Translations under genes and position numbers: made by a program | Part shown: positions 34,708-45,346 of the stretch, in pieces | Layout: each line of letters opens with the position of its first letter | How positions within the stretch are numbered: position 1 is the stretch's first letter | The notes under the pieces: model-generated | The model's input: only the letters and a program-made list of their open reading frames with translations | Database searches by the model: none | What the model was told of the DNA's origin: nothing | From: an uncultured Oscillospiraceae bacterium | GTDB lineage: Bacteria > Bacillota > Clostridia > Oscillospirales > Ruminococcaceae | Direction of reading: 5' to 3' | Length of the DNA: 64,000 nucleotides | Assembly: GCA_934446455.1 (NCBI GenBank) | Contig: CAKSEE010000008.1 | Coordinates: forward strand, 1-64,000

Positions 34708-36054
34708 TTAATCAAGGAAGCCCTTGTGGTGATGAACCATTATCTGGCTCTCAAGCGAACGAACCGTTTCGAGTGCAACGCCGACTACGATAAGCATCGT
34801 CGTGCCGCCGAGGGATACGTTGAGCTTGGTTACAAGCGCGAAGATAATGGGGAATATAGCGATAATTCCGAGGAATATAGCGCCGATAAGTGTTATCTTG
34901 TTGAGAGAGTTGTAAATAAAGTCCGAAGTGGGCTTGCCGGGACGATAACCCGGAATAGCGCCGTTGTTCTTCTTGAGGTTATTAGCTATCTCAACAGGGT
35001 TGAATGTGATGGATACATAGAAGTAGTTGAAAAGTATTATCAGTATGAAGTAAACCACCGCGTAAACGGGGCTGCTCTGACTGAATACATACCTTATCGC
35101 ACCGTCCCAGAATCCCGTGCCCGTACCGTCGATACCGAAGAAGTAGCAAATCGTCTGCGGAAGGCTCATTATCGACATTGCGAAGATTATGGGCATAACG
35201 CCTGACATTGCAACCTTGATCGGAATGTGGGTGGACTGACCGCCGTACATCTTCCTGCCGACAACGCGCTTTGCGTACTGGACGGGAATGCGGCGTTCTG
35301 CGTTCGTCATATAGATAACGAACCATATCATCACGAGGAACACGATAACAATGAGTACAACGTAGATGATGTTGGACATCTTCTGCTTGCACAGCTCTAT
35401 GAAATACTCTACCGTGCCGGGAAGGTTTGAAATGATACCCGCGAAGAGTATCATGGAGATACCGTTGCCGATACCTTTTTCGTTGATTCGGTCGCCAAGC
35501 CATATAATGAGCGAAGCGCCCGCAACGAAGCAGCCGATTATGCACACTGCCGAGAGGATAACGCTGAACATATCATCGTTTTTACCGTAAAGAACGTCGC
35601 CGTACTTCAGGATAGCCGTGTGCTGATCGTTCTGGTTAAGACCGTTTCTGAGCGTGAAGTAGAACGCAGTCGCCTGGAAAATCGCAAGCGCTAATGAAAC
35701 GATCTTTGTAATGGTGTTCATCTTCTTCTGGCCTTCCTCGCCCTCCTTGGATAGTTTCTCCAGGGCGGGTATGGCAACAGCCAGCAGCTGTATGATGATC
35801 GACGCATTGATGTAAGGCGTAATCGACATTGCCAACAATGTACCCTTGCCAAGCGAGCCGCCCGTCATTACGTCGAGGTAATTCAGCAGCGACGCGTCGC
35901 CCATCATTGTAGATATGGCGGCGTTGTCGAGGAAGGGAACAAAGATGTTCGAGCCTAAGCGGAAAAGGATAATGATGAACAGAGTATACAAAATCTTTTT
36001 ACGCAGCTGAGTGTCGACCCATGCGTTGCGAAAGACTGTAATCATCCCGTTCAT
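34708..36054 (-). CDS. secY: Protein translocase subunit SecY
   Basis: A 448-residue ten-helix channel protein of the general secretion system. FVPFLDNAAI early, then IGNGISMILFAGI and RRIPVQYAKRVVGRKMYGGQSTHIPIK are conserved SecY segments. Its start overlaps the rplO stop by one base (TAATG), so translation is coupled. It serves the lipoproteins, the GT-C proteins and other exported proteins in the window. Confidence 0.98.
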   Translation of the reverse strand: MNGMITVFRNAWVDTQLRKKILYTLFIIILFRLGSNIFVPFLDNAAISTMMGDASLLNYLDVMTGGSLGKGTLLAMSITPYINASIIIQLLAVAIPALEKLSKEGEEGQKKMNTITKIVSLALAIFQATAFYFTLRNGLNQNDQHTAILKYGDVLYGKNDDMFSVILSAVCIIGCFVAGASLIIWLGDRINEKGIGNGISMILFAGIISNLPGTVEYFIELCKQKMSNIIYVVLIVIVFLVMIWFVIYMTNAERRIPVQYAKRVVGRKMYGGQSTHIPIKVAMSGVMPIIFAMSIMSLPQTICYFFGIDGTGTGFWDGAIRYVFSQSSPVYAVVYFILIILFNYFYVSITFNPVEIANNLKKNNGAIPGYRPGKPTSDFIYNSLNKITLIGAIFLGIIAIFPIIFALVTKLNVSLGGTTMLIVVGVALETVRSLESQIMVHHHKGFLD

Positions 36055-36497
36055 TAGATCACCTCAGCCTTTCCGCCTGCCTTTTCTATTTTTTCCTGAG
36101 CCTGTGCGGTGAACTTTACTGCCTTTACTGTAAGGCTCTTGGTAAGCTCGCCGTTGCCGAGGATCTTGATGCCGTCCTTAGCGTCCTTGATAGCGCCGCA
36201 GTCGATAAGAGCTGCCGCGTCAACGACTGCGCCGTTTTCAAAACGGTCGTTGAGAACGGACACGTTTACTGTCGCATACTCAGCAGCGAAGATGTTGTTA
36301 AAGCCTCTCTTGGGCATTCTTCTCTGCAGAGGCATCTGACCGCCTTCAAAGCCGGGTCTGATAGAGCCGCCGGAACGAGCCTTCTGACCCTTGTGGCCCT
36401 TGCCTGCCGTCTTACCGTTACCGGAACCGTGGCCGCGGCCGATGCGCTTTACGTCCTTGACAGAGCCCTCAGCGGGCTGTAATTCGTGAAGCTTCAT
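36054..36497 (-). CDS. rplO: 50S ribosomal protein L15
   Basis: A 147-residue protein with the Gly/Lys-rich N-terminus [22 protein letters not shown] and [17 protein letters not shown], both family hallmarks. Its stop is coupled to secY. Confidence 0.98.
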   Translation of the reverse strand: MKLHELQPAEGSVKDVKRIGRGHGSGNGKTAGKGHKGQKARSGGSIRPGFEGGQMPLQRRMPKRGFNNIFAAEYATVNVSVLNDRFENGAVVDAAALIDCGAIKDAKDGIKILGNGELTKSLTVKAVKFTAQAQEKIEKAGGKAEVI

Positions 36498-36542
36498 AGT
36501 AGCTTTGCACCCCCTAGTAAATTTAGAATGTTACTGTGTTAA

Positions 36543-36719
36543 TCAAACCTCTTCAACCTTTACCAGGTGAGCGATAGTCTTGATTTTACCCTTTGTTGCC
36601 TCGTTGTCGGGCTGAGTTGTAGCAGAGTTCACCTTGCGCAGACCGAGGGAATACGCTGTGGCGATCTGATTCTTCTTGCAGCTGTTAAGCGAGCGTACAA
36701 GTGTTATTTTAAGTGCCAT
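36543..36719 (-). CDS. rpmD: 50S ribosomal protein L30
   Basis: A 58-residue protein read from the - strand, MALKITLVRSLNSCKKNQIA to LVKVEEV. It has the L30 pattern of a short ferredoxin-like fold with ATAYSLGLRKVNS. GGAAG precedes the ATG. It stands between rpsE and rplO as expected. Confidence 0.96.
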   Translation of the reverse strand: MALKITLVRSLNSCKKNQIATAYSLGLRKVNSATTQPDNEATKGKIKTIAHLVKVEEV

Positions 36720-36747
36720 CTGTATTTCTTCCTTTCCTACGCGAGAA

Positions 36748-37239
36748 TCAAAGGTCCTTTACGGACTTGCCTCTGAGCGCTGCGACCTCTTCCGCGGTTC
36801 TGAGCGCGGTAAGACCTGCCATTGTTGCGCGAACAACGTTGCAGGGGTTGTTGGAGCGCAGGGACTTTGTACGGATATTCTTGATACCAGCCATCTCGAT
36901 TACCGCACGAACAGGGCCGCCTGCGATAACGCCGGTACCCTCGGGAGCGGGACGCATGAGAACTGCGCCTGCGCCGAACTTGCCTGTAATCTCGTGGGGA
37001 ATGGTAGTGCCCTTGAGTGCTATCTTGTGAAGATTCTTCTTTGCGTCCTCAAGACCCTTGCGGATAGCGTCGGGAACCTCGTTAGACTTGCCCATTCCGA
37101 AGCCGACTGTGCCGTTGCCGTCGCCGACAACTACCAGTGCGGAGAACTTCATGATGCGTCCGCCCTTAACGGTCTTGGATACGCGGTTGATATATACGAC
37201 CTTTTCCTGAAGCTCGGTGTCGTTTACTATATTTGCCAA
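36748..37239 (-). CDS. rpsE: 30S ribosomal protein S5
   Basis: A 163-residue protein important for decoding accuracy. [19 protein letters not shown] and [27 protein letters not shown] are typical, and [15 protein letters not shown] lies in the C-terminal domain. It follows rplR by 15 bases. Confidence 0.98.
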   Translation of the reverse strand: MANIVNDTELQEKVVYINRVSKTVKGGRIMKFSALVVVGDGNGTVGFGMGKSNEVPDAIRKGLEDAKKNLHKIALKGTTIPHEITGKFGAGAVLMRPAPEGTGVIAGGPVRAVIEMAGIKNIRTKSLRSNNPCNVVRATMAGLTALRTAEEVAALRGKSVKDL

Positions 37240-37254
37240 GTTATTCCCTCCTTA

Positions 37255-37614
37255 TCAGAATTTAAGTCCGCCTTCTCTTGCGCCCTCGGCGAGAGCAGCA
37301 ACTCTGCCGTGGTACACATAGCCGCCTCTGTCGAAAACGACATTGGTGATGCCTGCTGCGGCAGCCTTCTGAGCTATCATCCGGCCAACCTTCTTTGCAG
37401 CCTCGCAGTTGCCGCCGAAGTCCTCAAAGCCCTTTTCGGTGGAAGAAGCAGCAGCGAGTGTAACACCCTTTACGTCATCAATGATCTGAGCGTAAATGTG
37501 CTGCGACGAACGGAAAACATTGAGTCTGGGGCACTCAGCAGTACCGCTGATCTTAGCGCGAACGCGTGCATGGCGGCGAAGCCTGCTCTTGTTCTTGTCA
37601 ATAACTTTAACCAT
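37255..37614 (-). CDS. rplR: 50S ribosomal protein L18
   Basis: A 119-residue 5S rRNA-binding protein. [21 protein letters not shown] and [25 protein letters not shown] are the conserved segments. 24 bases separate it from rplF. Confidence 0.98.
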   Translation of the reverse strand: MVKVIDKNKSRLRRHARVRAKISGTAECPRLNVFRSSQHIYAQIIDDVKGVTLAAASSTEKGFEDFGGNCEAAKKVGRMIAQKAAAAGITNVVFDRGGYVYHGRVAALAEGAREGGLKF

Positions 37615-37638
37615 TTATTTTCAGTCCTTTCGTCGAGA

Positions 37639-38184
37639 TTACTTCTTACCCTTGCCGGCTTTACCTTCCTTGCGGCGGATAGTTTCCTCGGCATACTTGA
37701 TGCCCTTGCCCTTGTAAGGCTCAGGCGGGCGCTTGCTTCTGATCTCGGAAGCCATCTGACCAACCTTCTGCTTGTCGATGCCTGTTACGATGATCTTATT
37801 GGGAGCGGGAACCTCGAGCTTTATCTCGTCGGTATCCGATACGATTACCTGGTGGGAGAAGCCAAGGTTCATGATAACGTCCTTGCCCTTCTTCTCGCAT
37901 CTGTAGCCGACGCCGTTTATCTCAAGCTCCTTCCTGAAGCCCTCTGTAACGCCTGTTACCATGTTGTGAACGAGCGTTCTTGTAAGGCCGTGGAGCGACT
38001 TGCTGAGATTCTCGTCATCGGGACGCTCAACTATGACCTGTGAGCCGTCGAGGGAGATCTTCATAAGGTGGTTGAACTCCTTGGTGATCGTACCCTTGGG
38101 ACCCTTTACTGTAACAACAGGACCGTCGATTTTTACCTCAACACCTGCGGGAACAGCAATAGGCAGTTTACCAATTCTAGACAT
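37639..38184 (-). CDS. rplF: 50S ribosomal protein L6
   Basis: A 181-residue two-domain protein near the factor-binding site. [15 protein letters not shown] is the canonical start, at 38184; upstream codons in the longer frame overlap rpsH and are rejected. The C-terminal [16 protein letters not shown] is conserved. Confidence 0.98.
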   Translation of the reverse strand: MSRIGKLPIAVPAGVEVKIDGPVVTVKGPKGTITKEFNHLMKISLDGSQVIVERPDDENLSKSLHGLTRTLVHNMVTGVTEGFRKELEINGVGYRCEKKGKDVIMNLGFSHQVIVSDTDEIKLEVPAPNKIIVTGIDKQKVGQMASEIRSKRPPEPYKGKGIKYAEETIRRKEGKAGKGKK

Positions 38185-38200
38185 ATTACTATTCCTCCTA

Positions 38201-38599
38201 TTACCAGATGAAAGCAAGGACTTCGCCGCCGACATTCAGCTCGCGAGCCTTCTTGTCGGTCATAATGCCCTTGGAGGTGGATACTATTGCAATACCCAGA
38301 CCCTTCATTACCTTAGGCATATCCTTGCAGTTTGAGTAAATTCTCAGACCGGGCTTGGAAACGCGGCGGAGACCGGTTATTACCTGTGCCCTTGTGTCTG
38401 TGTACTTGAGTGTTACTCTGATGACGCCCTGCTTGTTATCATCAATTACCTTAAAGGACTTGATGTAACCCTCATCAAGAAGGATCTGAGCGATCTGCTT
38501 CTTCATGTTGGAAGCGGGGATGTCAACAGATGCGTGCTTTGCAGAGTTTGCATTACGGATTCTCGTGAGCATATCTGCGATCGTGTCAGTAATCTGCAT
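38201..38599 (-). CDS. rpsH: 30S ribosomal protein S8
   Basis: A 132-residue primary 16S-binding protein. [18 protein letters not shown] and the C-terminal [19 protein letters not shown] are characteristic. S8 represses the spc operon in some bacteria by binding mRNA; the 171-base gap before it (38600-38770) is unusually long for this cluster and could hold such a site, though no single clear stem stands out. Confidence 0.98.
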   Translation of the reverse strand: MQITDTIADMLTRIRNANSAKHASVDIPASNMKKQIAQILLDEGYIKSFKVIDDNKQGVIRVTLKYTDTRAQVITGLRRVSKPGLRIYSNCKDMPKVMKGLGIAIVSTSKGIMTDKKARELNVGGEVLAFIW

Positions 38600-38770
38600 T
38601 CATTTACCTCCTATACGAAAGCCGTTACGGACTCCAGTTCGTCCGTCGTACTGTCATGATTTGCCCTTTCGGGCTGTATTTGAGCCGAGCTTTAATTCGT
38701 ATGAAAAACCCGCCCGGCGAGGGAACAGATTATCGGGGAGCTGCTGTTTCGACGTTCCTGAAGCGGGGAA

Positions 38771-38956
38771 TTACCAGCTTGCCTTCTTTACGCCGGGAAG
38801 CTGACCCTTGTAAGCAAGCTCTCTGAAGCAAATTCTGCAAATGCCGAACTTGCGCAGGTACGCGTGAGGTCTGCCGCAGAGCTTGCATCTGTTGTAAGCT
38901 CTGGTGGAGAACTTCGGCGTTCTCTGCTGCTTAGCGATCATAGACTTTTTTGCCAT
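38771..38956 (-). CDS. rpsN: 30S ribosomal protein S14, type Z (zinc)
   Basis: A 61-residue short zinc-binding S14. C24, C27, C40 and C43 in [20 protein letters not shown] form the zinc site. No zinc-free paralogue is seen in the window. 23 bases follow rplE. Confidence 0.98.
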   Translation of the reverse strand: MAKKSMIAKQQRTPKFSTRAYNRCKLCGRPHAYLRKFGICRICFRELAYKGQLPGVKKASW

Positions 38957-38979
38957 AACTTATTCCTGCGTCCTTTCTA

Positions 38980-39519
38980 TCACTTCTCGAAGGGAGCGCC
39001 CATAAGGCTGAGCAGCTCTCTTGCTTCTTCGTCCGTCTTAGCGGTCGTGATAAAGTTGATATCCATGCCGCGTACAGCCTCTACCTTATCGAACTCGATC
39101 TCGGGGAAGATGAGCTGCTCCTTCAGACCGAAGGAATAGTTGCCTCTTCCGTCGAAAGAGTTGGGGTTGATGCCTCTGAAGTCGCGTACACGGGGGAGAG
39201 CGACGTTGAAAAGTCTGTCGAGGAACTCGTACATGATATCGCCGCGAAGCGTTACCTTTACGCCGATTATCTGTCCCTCTCTGAGCTTGAAGTTAGCTAC
39301 AGACTTCTTGGAACGGCACGCAACAGGCTTCTGACCTGTGATCTGTGCAAGCTCGCCCATAACGGTCTCGATTATCTTTGCGTTCTCCTTCGCCTCGCCG
39401 CAGCCAACATTGACTACGATCTTGTCAAGCTTCGGGGTCTGCATAACAGACTTGTAGCCGAACTTCTTGAAAAGGGCGGGAGCAACGGTTTCCTTGTAGA
39501 AATCCTTCATTCTAGCCAT
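38980..39519 (-). CDS. rplE: 50S ribosomal protein L5
   Basis: A 179-residue 5S rRNA-binding protein of the central protuberance. [16 protein letters not shown] and [24 protein letters not shown] are signature segments. An 85-base gap separates it from rplX. Confidence 0.98.
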   Translation of the reverse strand: MARMKDFYKETVAPALFKKFGYKSVMQTPKLDKIVVNVGCGEAKENAKIIETVMGELAQITGQKPVACRSKKSVANFKLREGQIIGVKVTLRGDIMYEFLDRLFNVALPRVRDFRGINPNSFDGRGNYSFGLKEQLIFPEIEFDKVEAVRGMDINFITTAKTDEEARELLSLMGAPFEK

Positions 39520-39604
39520 TGTGATTAACTCCTATCTGACAGCCGGATTTTAATGCGCAGCACATAAGCTGTGCACTGCTTATATCCGACCTATCTCGGC
39601 TTTA

Positions 39605-39925
39605 TCAATACTTGAGCTCTGCGCCGCAGTGCTTGCAGACTCTTATCTTCTTGCCGTCCTCGATCTTGTGAGCGACTCTCGTGGTCTTGTCGCACTTGGG
39701 GCAAACGAGCATTACCTTGGACGCGTACATAGCGCCCTCTGCCTCGATTCTGCCGCCGAGCTGACCCTGCGCCCTGGGCTTAACATGCTTTGTTACCTTG
39801 TTTACGCCCTCTACGATGACCTTGTTTTCCTTTGCGGATACGCTGACAACCTTGCCCTGCTTGCCCTTTTCCGCGCCGCTGATCACCTGTACTTTATCGC
39901 CTGTTTTAACGTTTAAGCTATTCAT
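39605..39925 (-). CDS. rplX: 50S ribosomal protein L24
   Basis: A 106-residue assembly-initiating protein with an N-terminal KOW motif ([19 protein letters not shown]) and a C-terminal zinc-ribbon-like CPKC...CKHCGAEL. 13 bases follow rplN. Confidence 0.97.
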   Translation of the reverse strand: MNSLNVKTGDKVQVISGAEKGKQGKVVSVSAKENKVIVEGVNKVTKHVKPRAQGQLGGRIEAEGAMYASKVMLVCPKCDKTTRVAHKIEDGKKIRVCKHCGAELKY

Positions 39926-39938
39926 ACGGTCGGCCTCC

Positions 39939-40307
39939 TTACAGTACCTCAGGAGCGAGCGACAGGATCTTCATGAAGTCCTTGTCACGCAGCTCTCTGG
40001 CAACCGGCCCAAAAATACGAGTTCCCTTCGGATTTTTGTCCTCTTTGATGATAACCGCTGCATTCTCGTCGAAGCGGATATAAGTTCCGTCGTCGCGGCG
40101 AAGACCCTTTGCGGAACGAACAACAACGCACTTTACAACGTCGCCCTTCTTAACAACGCCGCCGGGTGTTGCCTTCTTAACGGAAGCTATGATTACGTCA
40201 CCGATGTTTGCATATCTTCTGCGGGTACCGCCCAGCACTCTGATACACATAAGCTCCTTTGCGCCTGTATTGTCGGCAACCTTAAGCAATGTCTGCATCT
40301 GAATCAT
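39939..40307 (-). CDS. rplN: 50S ribosomal protein L14
   Basis: A 122-residue protein at the subunit interface. [19 protein letters not shown] and [23 protein letters not shown] are nearly invariant. It is traditionally the first gene of the spc section; no separate promoter was recognised in the 48-base gap before it. Confidence 0.98.
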   Translation of the reverse strand: MIQMQTLLKVADNTGAKELMCIRVLGGTRRRYANIGDVIIASVKKATPGGVVKKGDVVKCVVVRSAKGLRRDDGTYIRFDENAAVIIKEDKNPKGTRIFGPVARELRDKDFMKILSLAPEVL

Positions 40308-40355
40308 GACTTTGCTACTCCTTTCGTAATTTTACAAAATATAATTGCCGCCAGA

Positions 40356-40610
40356 TTACTTAGCGCGCTCGATAACGTTCACAAGACGCCATCTCTTCTG
40401 CTTGGAGAGGGGACGGGTCTCCATGATCTCAACTCTGTCGCCAATACCGCAGGTGTTGTTCTCATCGTGAGCCTTGAGCCTGATGGTGCGCTTTACGATC
40501 TTCTTGTAAAGAGGATGACGAACATTGTCCTCGATAGCAACAACTATGGTCTTGTCCATCTTATTGCTGACTACCTTGCCGATTCTTGTTTTTCTCAGAG
40601 ATCTTTCCAT
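40356..40610 (-). CDS. rpsQ: 30S ribosomal protein S17
   Basis: An 84-residue OB-fold protein. [22 protein letters not shown] and [21 protein letters not shown] are typical. It ends the S10 section, 22 bases after rpmC. Confidence 0.98.
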   Translation of the reverse strand: MERSLRKTRIGKVVSNKMDKTIVVAIEDNVRHPLYKKIVKRTIRLKAHDENNTCGIGDRVEIMETRPLSKQKRWRLVNVIERAK

Positions 40611-40632
40611 GTTTAGTTCTTATCCTCCTTCC

Positions 40633-40833
40633 TCAATCGTTGGACGCGAGCTGACGCTGGCGCTGAATGGTCTTGATACGGGCGATGTCCTTCTTGACAG
40701 CCTTAATTCTGGTGGGGTTGTCGAGCTGATTTACTGCAAGCTGGAAGCGCATATTGAAAAGCTCCTGCTTCAACTCGGCGAGCTTAGTGTCAAGCTCAGT
40801 TTCCGAAAGATATTTAATTTCCGAAGCCTTCAT
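40633..40833 (-). CDS. rpmC: 50S ribosomal protein L29
   Basis: A 66-residue helical protein near the exit tunnel, where SRP and trigger factor dock. LAELKQELFNMRFQLAVNQL is the family core. Its ATG overlaps the rplP stop. Confidence 0.97.
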   Translation of the reverse strand: MKASEIKYLSETELDTKLAELKQELFNMRFQLAVNQLDNPTRIKAVKKDIARIKTIQRQRQLASND

Positions 40834-41255
40834 TAAGACTCACCTCCGTCTTCCTTCTTTACAAACTTGCACTTGATGGGGAGCTTGTGCATTGCAAGAC
40901 GCATCGCCTCGCGTGCGGTTTCCTCGGATACGCCTGCTATCTCAAACATAACGCGTCCGGGCTTTACAACAGCTACCCAGTATTCAGGGGAACCCTTACC
41001 GGAACCCATACGAGTACCAAGCGGCTTTGTCGTAACGGGCTTGTCGGGGAATATCTTTATCCATACCTGACCGCCACGCTTGATGTAACGGGTCATTGCG
41101 ATACGGGCAGCCTCGATCTGGTTGGACTTTATCCAAGCAGCCTCGAGAGCCTGCAGGCCATACTGACCATTGGATACCGTATTGCCTCTAGTAGCTACGC
41201 CTGAACGGCGGCCTCTCTGTACTCTTCTGTACTTTACTCTCTTAGGAAGCAGCAT
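40833..41255 (-). CDS. rplP: 50S ribosomal protein L16
   Basis: A 140-residue protein close to the peptidyl-transferase centre. [19 protein letters not shown] and [20 protein letters not shown] are hallmarks. Its ATG overlaps the rpsC stop and its stop overlaps rpmC, so three genes are translationally linked. Confidence 0.98.
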   Translation of the reverse strand: MLLPKRVKYRRVQRGRRSGVATRGNTVSNGQYGLQALEAAWIKSNQIEAARIAMTRYIKRGGQVWIKIFPDKPVTTKPLGTRMGSGKGSPEYWVAVVKPGRVMFEIAGVSEETAREAMRLAMHKLPIKCKFVKKEDGGES

Positions 41256-42013
41256 CAGTCGTTACCTCCTTCTTTTCTGGCTTCTCTGGGTCTGCGGGGG
41301 CGGCGGTCATCGCGGCCTCTGCCTGCGCCGTTTCTGTCGTTGCGGCGGCGGTCGGTTCTTTCGGTTCTCTGTGCGGGGATCTCGCCCTTAAGCACTTCGC
41401 CCTTGTAGATCCATACCTTAACGCCGATAACGCCGTAAGTTGTGTTTGCTCTTGCTACGCCGTAGTCGATGTCGGCACGCAGAGTCTGAAGCGGGATAGT
41501 ACCCTCGTGATAGCTCTCGCTGCGGGCGATTTCCGCACCGCCAAGACGACCTGCTACCATGGTCTTGATACCCTTAGCGCCGCTCTTCATGGTTCTGCCG
41601 ATAACGCCCTTCATAGCGCGTCTGAAGGAAACGCGTCCTTCAAGCTGCTGAGCGATGTTCTCTGCAACGAGCTGAGCGTTCATGTCGGGGTTCTTTACCT
41701 CGATGATCTTGATGTCAACTCTCTTGCCGGTGAACTTCTCCATCTCAGCCTTGAGCTTGTCTACCTCTGCACCCTTAGCGCCGATTACCATGCCGGGCTT
41801 TGCGCAAGCGATGCCGATAGTTACCTTATCGCCGGTTCTCTCTATTTCGATAGAGGGAACACCAGCCTTGTAAAGCTTCTTTTTAAGAAGCTCGCGAATC
41901 TTGTAGTCCTCAACGAGCGTGTCACCATAGGTAGCCTTGCCCGCATACCAGCGGGAGTCCCAATCCTTGATAACGCCTACTCTAAGACCGTGGGGATTGA
42001 CCTTCTGTCCCAT
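41255..42013 (-). CDS. rpsC: 30S ribosomal protein S3
   Basis: A 252-residue protein at the mRNA entry site with an internal KH domain ([19 protein letters not shown]). The C-terminal tail from about 216 is Arg/Asp/Gly-rich ([20 protein letters not shown]), longer than in E. coli but common in Clostridia. 15 bases follow rplV. Confidence 0.98.
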   Translation of the reverse strand: MGQKVNPHGLRVGVIKDWDSRWYAGKATYGDTLVEDYKIRELLKKKLYKAGVPSIEIERTGDKVTIGIACAKPGMVIGAKGAEVDKLKAEMEKFTGKRVDIKIIEVKNPDMNAQLVAENIAQQLEGRVSFRRAMKGVIGRTMKSGAKGIKTMVAGRLGGAEIARSESYHEGTIPLQTLRADIDYGVARANTTYGVIGVKVWIYKGEVLKGEIPAQRTERTDRRRNDRNGAGRGRDDRRPRRPREARKEGGND

Positions 42014-42028
42014 TGTTGTTCTCCTCTC

Positions 42029-42364
42029 TTATTCAGCTTCTTTTACAACCAGCGTGATGTTGGAAGTTCTCTTGAGAATCCTGTGAGCACGTCCGTGATC
42101 CTTCGGTCTGATGCGCTTGAGTGTAACGCCCGCGCCTACGAAGCACTCGGAAACGTAAAGACGGCTCGTATCCATGCTGTGGTTGTTCTCCGCATTGGCA
42201 ACTGCGGACTTAAGCAGCTTTGCAAGAGGCTCGCAAGCGGACTTAGGTGTGTTCTTGAGTATCGCCATTGCGATATCTACAGGCTTGTTTCTGATGAGGT
42301 CGAGAACGATGCCGACCTTTCTCGGAGAAATACGAACCTGTCTGAGTTCAGCTCTAGCTTCCAT
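42029..42364 (-). CDS. rplV: 50S ribosomal protein L22
   Basis: A 111-residue tunnel protein. [19 protein letters not shown] and the hairpin segment [20 protein letters not shown] are conserved. 12 bases follow rpsS. Confidence 0.98.
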   Translation of the reverse strand: MEARAELRQVRISPRKVGIVLDLIRNKPVDIAMAILKNTPKSACEPLAKLLKSAVANAENNHSMDTSRLYVSECFVGAGVTLKRIRPKDHGRAHRILKRTSNITLVVKEAE

Positions 42365-42376
42365 TATTTCTCCTCC

Positions 42377-42655
42377 TTACTTCTTGCCTGTGGTCTTGCT
42401 GCCTGCATGACCCTTGAAGGTTCTTGTGGGAGCAAATTCGCCCAGCTTGTGACCTACCATGTCCTCTGTAACATATACAGGAACGTGCTTTCTGCCATCG
42501 TGAACGGCAAAGGTGTGACCTACGAAGTCGGGGAATATTGTAGAAGAACGGCTCCAAGTCTTGAGTACCTTCTTCTCGCCTGCTTCGTTCATCGCAAGCA
42601 CTCTCTTCATGAGGGCTTCCTGGACGAAAGGTCCTTTTTTAACGCTTCTTCCCAT
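42377..42655 (-). CDS. rpsS: 30S ribosomal protein S19
   Basis: A 92-residue head protein. [19 protein letters not shown] and [20 protein letters not shown] are signature segments. A 150-base gap (42656-42805) precedes it and contains a perfect GCTGTT/AACAGC hairpin. Confidence 0.98.
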   Translation of the reverse strand: MGRSVKKGPFVQEALMKRVLAMNEAGEKKVLKTWSRSSTIFPDFVGHTFAVHDGRKHVPVYVTEDMVGHKLGEFAPTRTFKGHAGSKTTGKK

Positions 42656-42745
42656 GTCGGTAATTCCTTTCAGTTTAGCTGCAAGTTAATGAGCAGCGGC
42701 AGCCGCGTTCGCGTTTTACGCACAACTTTAATCATGATGTGCAAC

Positions 42746-42763
42746 GCTGTTCTTATTAACAGC
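42746..42763 (-). promoter_or_regulatory. Hairpin in the rplB-rpsS gap
   Basis: GCTGTT (42746-42751) and AACAGC (42758-42763) form a perfect six-base stem with a six-base loop inside a 150-base gap in an otherwise tightly packed operon. The role is unknown; there is no T-run. Confidence 0.4.
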
Positions 42764-42805
42764 AACTTTAGGTTGATTTTTCTTATTGTATCAAGGGTTC
42801 TCGGC

Positions 42806-43639
42806 TTACTTGCCGTTTCTCCTCTTGACGATGAACTTGTTGGACGCCTTCTTGGTAGAACGTGTCTTATAACCGAGAGCGGGCTTGCCCCACGGAGTTA
42901 CAGGGCCGGGACGGCCAACAGGGGACTTACCCTCACCACCGCCGTGCGGGTGGTCGTTCGGGTTCATTACGGAACCGCGAACCGTGGGTCTGATACCGAG
43001 GTGGCGGGTCTTACCTGCCTTACCGCGGTTTACGTTCTCGTGGTCGAGGTTGGAAACAACGCCGATAGACGCAATGCAGTCAGCGGATACGTTTCTCAGC
43101 TCGCCGCTGGGGAGGCGGATAAGCGCGTAGCCGTTCTCCTTAGCCATGAGCTGCGCCATGTTGCCTGCGGAACGAACGAGCTGTGCGCCCTTGCCGGGGT
43201 GAAGCTCAATGTTGTGAATAACCGTACCAACGGGGATATCCTTGAGCTGAAGCGCGTTGCCGGGCTTGATATCTGCGTCCTTGCCCGCGCTTACCTTATC
43301 GCCGACCTTAAGTCCGTCGGGAGCGATGATGTATCTCTTCTCGCCGTCCTCATACTGAACCAGCGCGATGAACGCGGAACGGTTGGGATCGTACTCGAGG
43401 GAAAGCACCGTAGCGCTCATGCCCTGCTTGTTTCTCTTGAAGTCGATAACGCGGTACTTCTTTCTGTTGCCGCCGCCGATGTGTCTGACGGTGATGCGGC
43501 CGTAGCTGTTTCTGCCTGCGGTCTTCTTAACAGGCTCCAGAAGGCTCTTTTCGGGAGCGACCTTGGATAAGCAGCTGTAATCAGTAACTGTCATGCCGCG
43601 ACGGCCGTTATTGACAGGCTTATAAGCTTTTATAGCCAT
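42806..43639 (-). CDS. rplB: 50S ribosomal protein L2
   Basis: A 277-residue protein essential for subunit joining and peptidyl transfer. [20 protein letters not shown] and [20 protein letters not shown] with its invariant histidine are typical. 17 bases follow rplW. Confidence 0.98.
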   Translation of the reverse strand: MAIKAYKPVNNGRRGMTVTDYSCLSKVAPEKSLLEPVKKTAGRNSYGRITVRHIGGGNRKKYRVIDFKRNKQGMSATVLSLEYDPNRSAFIALVQYEDGEKRYIIAPDGLKVGDKVSAGKDADIKPGNALQLKDIPVGTVIHNIELHPGKGAQLVRSAGNMAQLMAKENGYALIRLPSGELRNVSADCIASIGVVSNLDHENVNRGKAGKTRHLGIRPTVRGSVMNPNDHPHGGGEGKSPVGRPGPVTPWGKPALGYKTRSTKKASNKFIVKRRNGK

Positions 43640-43656
43640 TTCGTTTCACTCCTTAC

Positions 43657-43956
43657 TTAAATCATTCCGTCAAAGAACTCGATGGTCTTGGAGTCCTTTG
43701 CAAGGGTAACGATAGCCTTCTTCCAGTCGGAAGTGTAGCCCTCGCTTCTGCCCATTCTCTTCTTTCTGCCGCGGACGCTCACGGTGTTAACCTTTGCGAC
43801 CTTGGTTCCCTTGAAGAGGCTCTCTACTGCCTTAGCGATTTCAACCTTGTTTGCAGACTTAGCAACCTTGAAGGTGTACTTGCCCGCTGCGAGGCACTCC
43901 ATGCTATGCTCTGTGATAATGGGCTTGATGATGATGTCCTGAGCTGTCTTTGTCAT
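43657..43956 (-). CDS. rplW: 50S ribosomal protein L23
   Basis: A 99-residue exit-tunnel protein, a docking site for SRP and trigger factor. IIKPIITEHSMECLAAGKYTF and RKKRMGRSEGYTSDWKKAIV are the conserved segments. Its start overlaps the rplD stop by one base. Confidence 0.97.
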   Translation of the reverse strand: MTKTAQDIIIKPIITEHSMECLAAGKYTFKVAKSANKVEIAKAVESLFKGTKVAKVNTVSVRGRKKRMGRSEGYTSDWKKAIVTLAKDSKTIEFFDGMI

Positions 43957-44579
43957 TATGCGTACACCTCCTCAAGCTTCTCCACAGCACCCTTTACTAC
44001 AACAAACTTGTTGCAGTTGAGTATATCGTATACGCAAAGGGAGTTGGACTGTGCGGTCTTAACGCCCTCGAGGTTAGCTGCGGACTTGATTACCTTGGTA
44101 TCTACGCTGTCAAGAACGATGAGGGTCTTCTTTTCCGCACCGATAGCCTTGAGCATAGCTGCCATTGTCTTGGTCTTGAATTCGTCGGTCTTGATTGCGT
44201 CTACAACGATCATCTCGTTTGCTGCAACCTTGCTCGAAAGAGCGGACAGCATAGCAAGTCTCTTAACCTGCTTGTTGAGAGTGAATCTGTAGGAACGGGG
44301 CTTCGGGCCGAGCGCGATGCCTCCGTGACGCCACTGGGGAGCTCTTGTGGAGCCCTGTCTTGCGTGGCCTGTGCCCTTCTGTCTCCACGGCTTCCTGCCG
44401 CCGCCGCTTACTTCTGTTCTGGTAAGCGTGGACTGTGTGCCCTGGCGCTGATTTGCCAGATAGTTCACAACAGCGGAGTGCATAGCGGTCTCGTTCGGCT
44501 CAATGCCGAAAACTGCGTCGTTCAGTTCAAGCTCGGAAACAACGTTGCCCGCCATATCTACTACGTTTATCTTTGACAT
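43956..44579 (-). CDS. rplD: 50S ribosomal protein L4
   Basis: A 207-residue protein with a tunnel-lining loop (GGGRKPWRQKGTGHARQGSTRAP). In several bacteria L4 also represses the S10 operon by acting on its leader; the structured leader at 45659-45937 is a candidate target. 18 bases follow rplC. Confidence 0.98.
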   Translation of the reverse strand: MSKINVVDMAGNVVSELELNDAVFGIEPNETAMHSAVVNYLANQRQGTQSTLTRTEVSGGGRKPWRQKGTGHARQGSTRAPQWRHGGIALGPKPRSYRFTLNKQVKRLAMLSALSSKVAANEMIVVDAIKTDEFKTKTMAAMLKAIGAEKKTLIVLDSVDTKVIKSAANLEGVKTAQSNSLCVYDILNCNKFVVVKGAVEKLEEVYA

Positions 44580-44597
44580 GATGGTTGTCCTCCCCTC

Positions 44598-45230
44598 TTA
44601 CGCTTTAACTGCGTCGCAGATGGTAACTACGCCGCCCTTAGGCCCGGGAACAGCACCCTTGACAGCGATAAGGTTGTTGTCTGCGTCAACCTTAACAACT
44701 ACAAGATTCTGAACCGTAACATTCTCTGCGCCCATGTGACCGGCCATGCCCTTGCCCTTGAAGATTCTCGAGGGGCTGGAGCATGCGCCCATAGAGCCTG
44801 CCTGTCTTGCGACAGGACCGGAACCGTGGGTCTCCTTGAGTCTGTGCTGGTTGTGACGCTTGATAGCGCCGGTAAAGCCCTTGCCCTTGCTTACGCCCGC
44901 AACGTCGATAACGTCGCCCTCGGCGAAAACGTCAGCCTTTACGATGTCGCCCACGTTCACAGCGGACATATCGTCAAGGCGGAACTCCTTAAGGGTCTTC
45001 TTGAAAGCAACGTCATTCTTCTTGAAATGACCCTGCTCAGGCTTGTTGACGTGCTTGGGAGATACGTCGCCAAAGCCCATCTGTACAGCCTCGTAGCCGT
45101 CGTTCTCTGTGGTCTTCTTCTGAACCACAACGCAGGGACCCGCTTCGATTACGGTAACGGGAACGACCTTGCCTGCTTCGTCGAAGATCTGCGTCATGCC
45201 GATCTTCCTGCCGATAATACCCTTTGTCAT
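44598..45230 (-). CDS. rplC: 50S ribosomal protein L3
   Basis: A 210-residue protein reaching the peptidyl-transferase centre. [16 protein letters not shown] is the canonical start at 45230, preceded by AAGGAGG; upstream codons are rejected. [20 protein letters not shown] is also conserved. Three consecutive hairpins lie in the gap before it. Confidence 0.98.
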   Translation of the reverse strand: MTKGIIGRKIGMTQIFDEAGKVVPVTVIEAGPCVVVQKKTTENDGYEAVQMGFGDVSPKHVNKPEQGHFKKNDVAFKKTLKEFRLDDMSAVNVGDIVKADVFAEGDVIDVAGVSKGKGFTGAIKRHNQHRLKETHGSGPVARQAGSMGACSSPSRIFKGKGMAGHMGAENVTVQNLVVVKVDADNNLIAVKGAVPGPKGGVVTICDAVKA

Positions 45231-45258
45231 TTCGGCTTCCTCCTTAAATTGGTTATTG

Positions 45259-45326
45259 GTCGGTTTCACCCGACATGACCATGCGCCCTTATGAGCGCGT
45301 GGTTAGTGGTTGGACTTGCGCCCAAC
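45259..45326 (-). promoter_or_regulatory. Three consecutive hairpins between rpsJ and rplC
   Basis: GTCGG/CCGAC (45259-45274), CCATGCGC/GCGCGTGG (45279-45302) and GTTGG/CCAAC (45309-45326) follow one another within the 116-base gap. They may control rplC translation or mRNA processing. Confidence 0.5.
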
Positions 45327-45346
45327 ATAACTCCAAGGAATCTATT

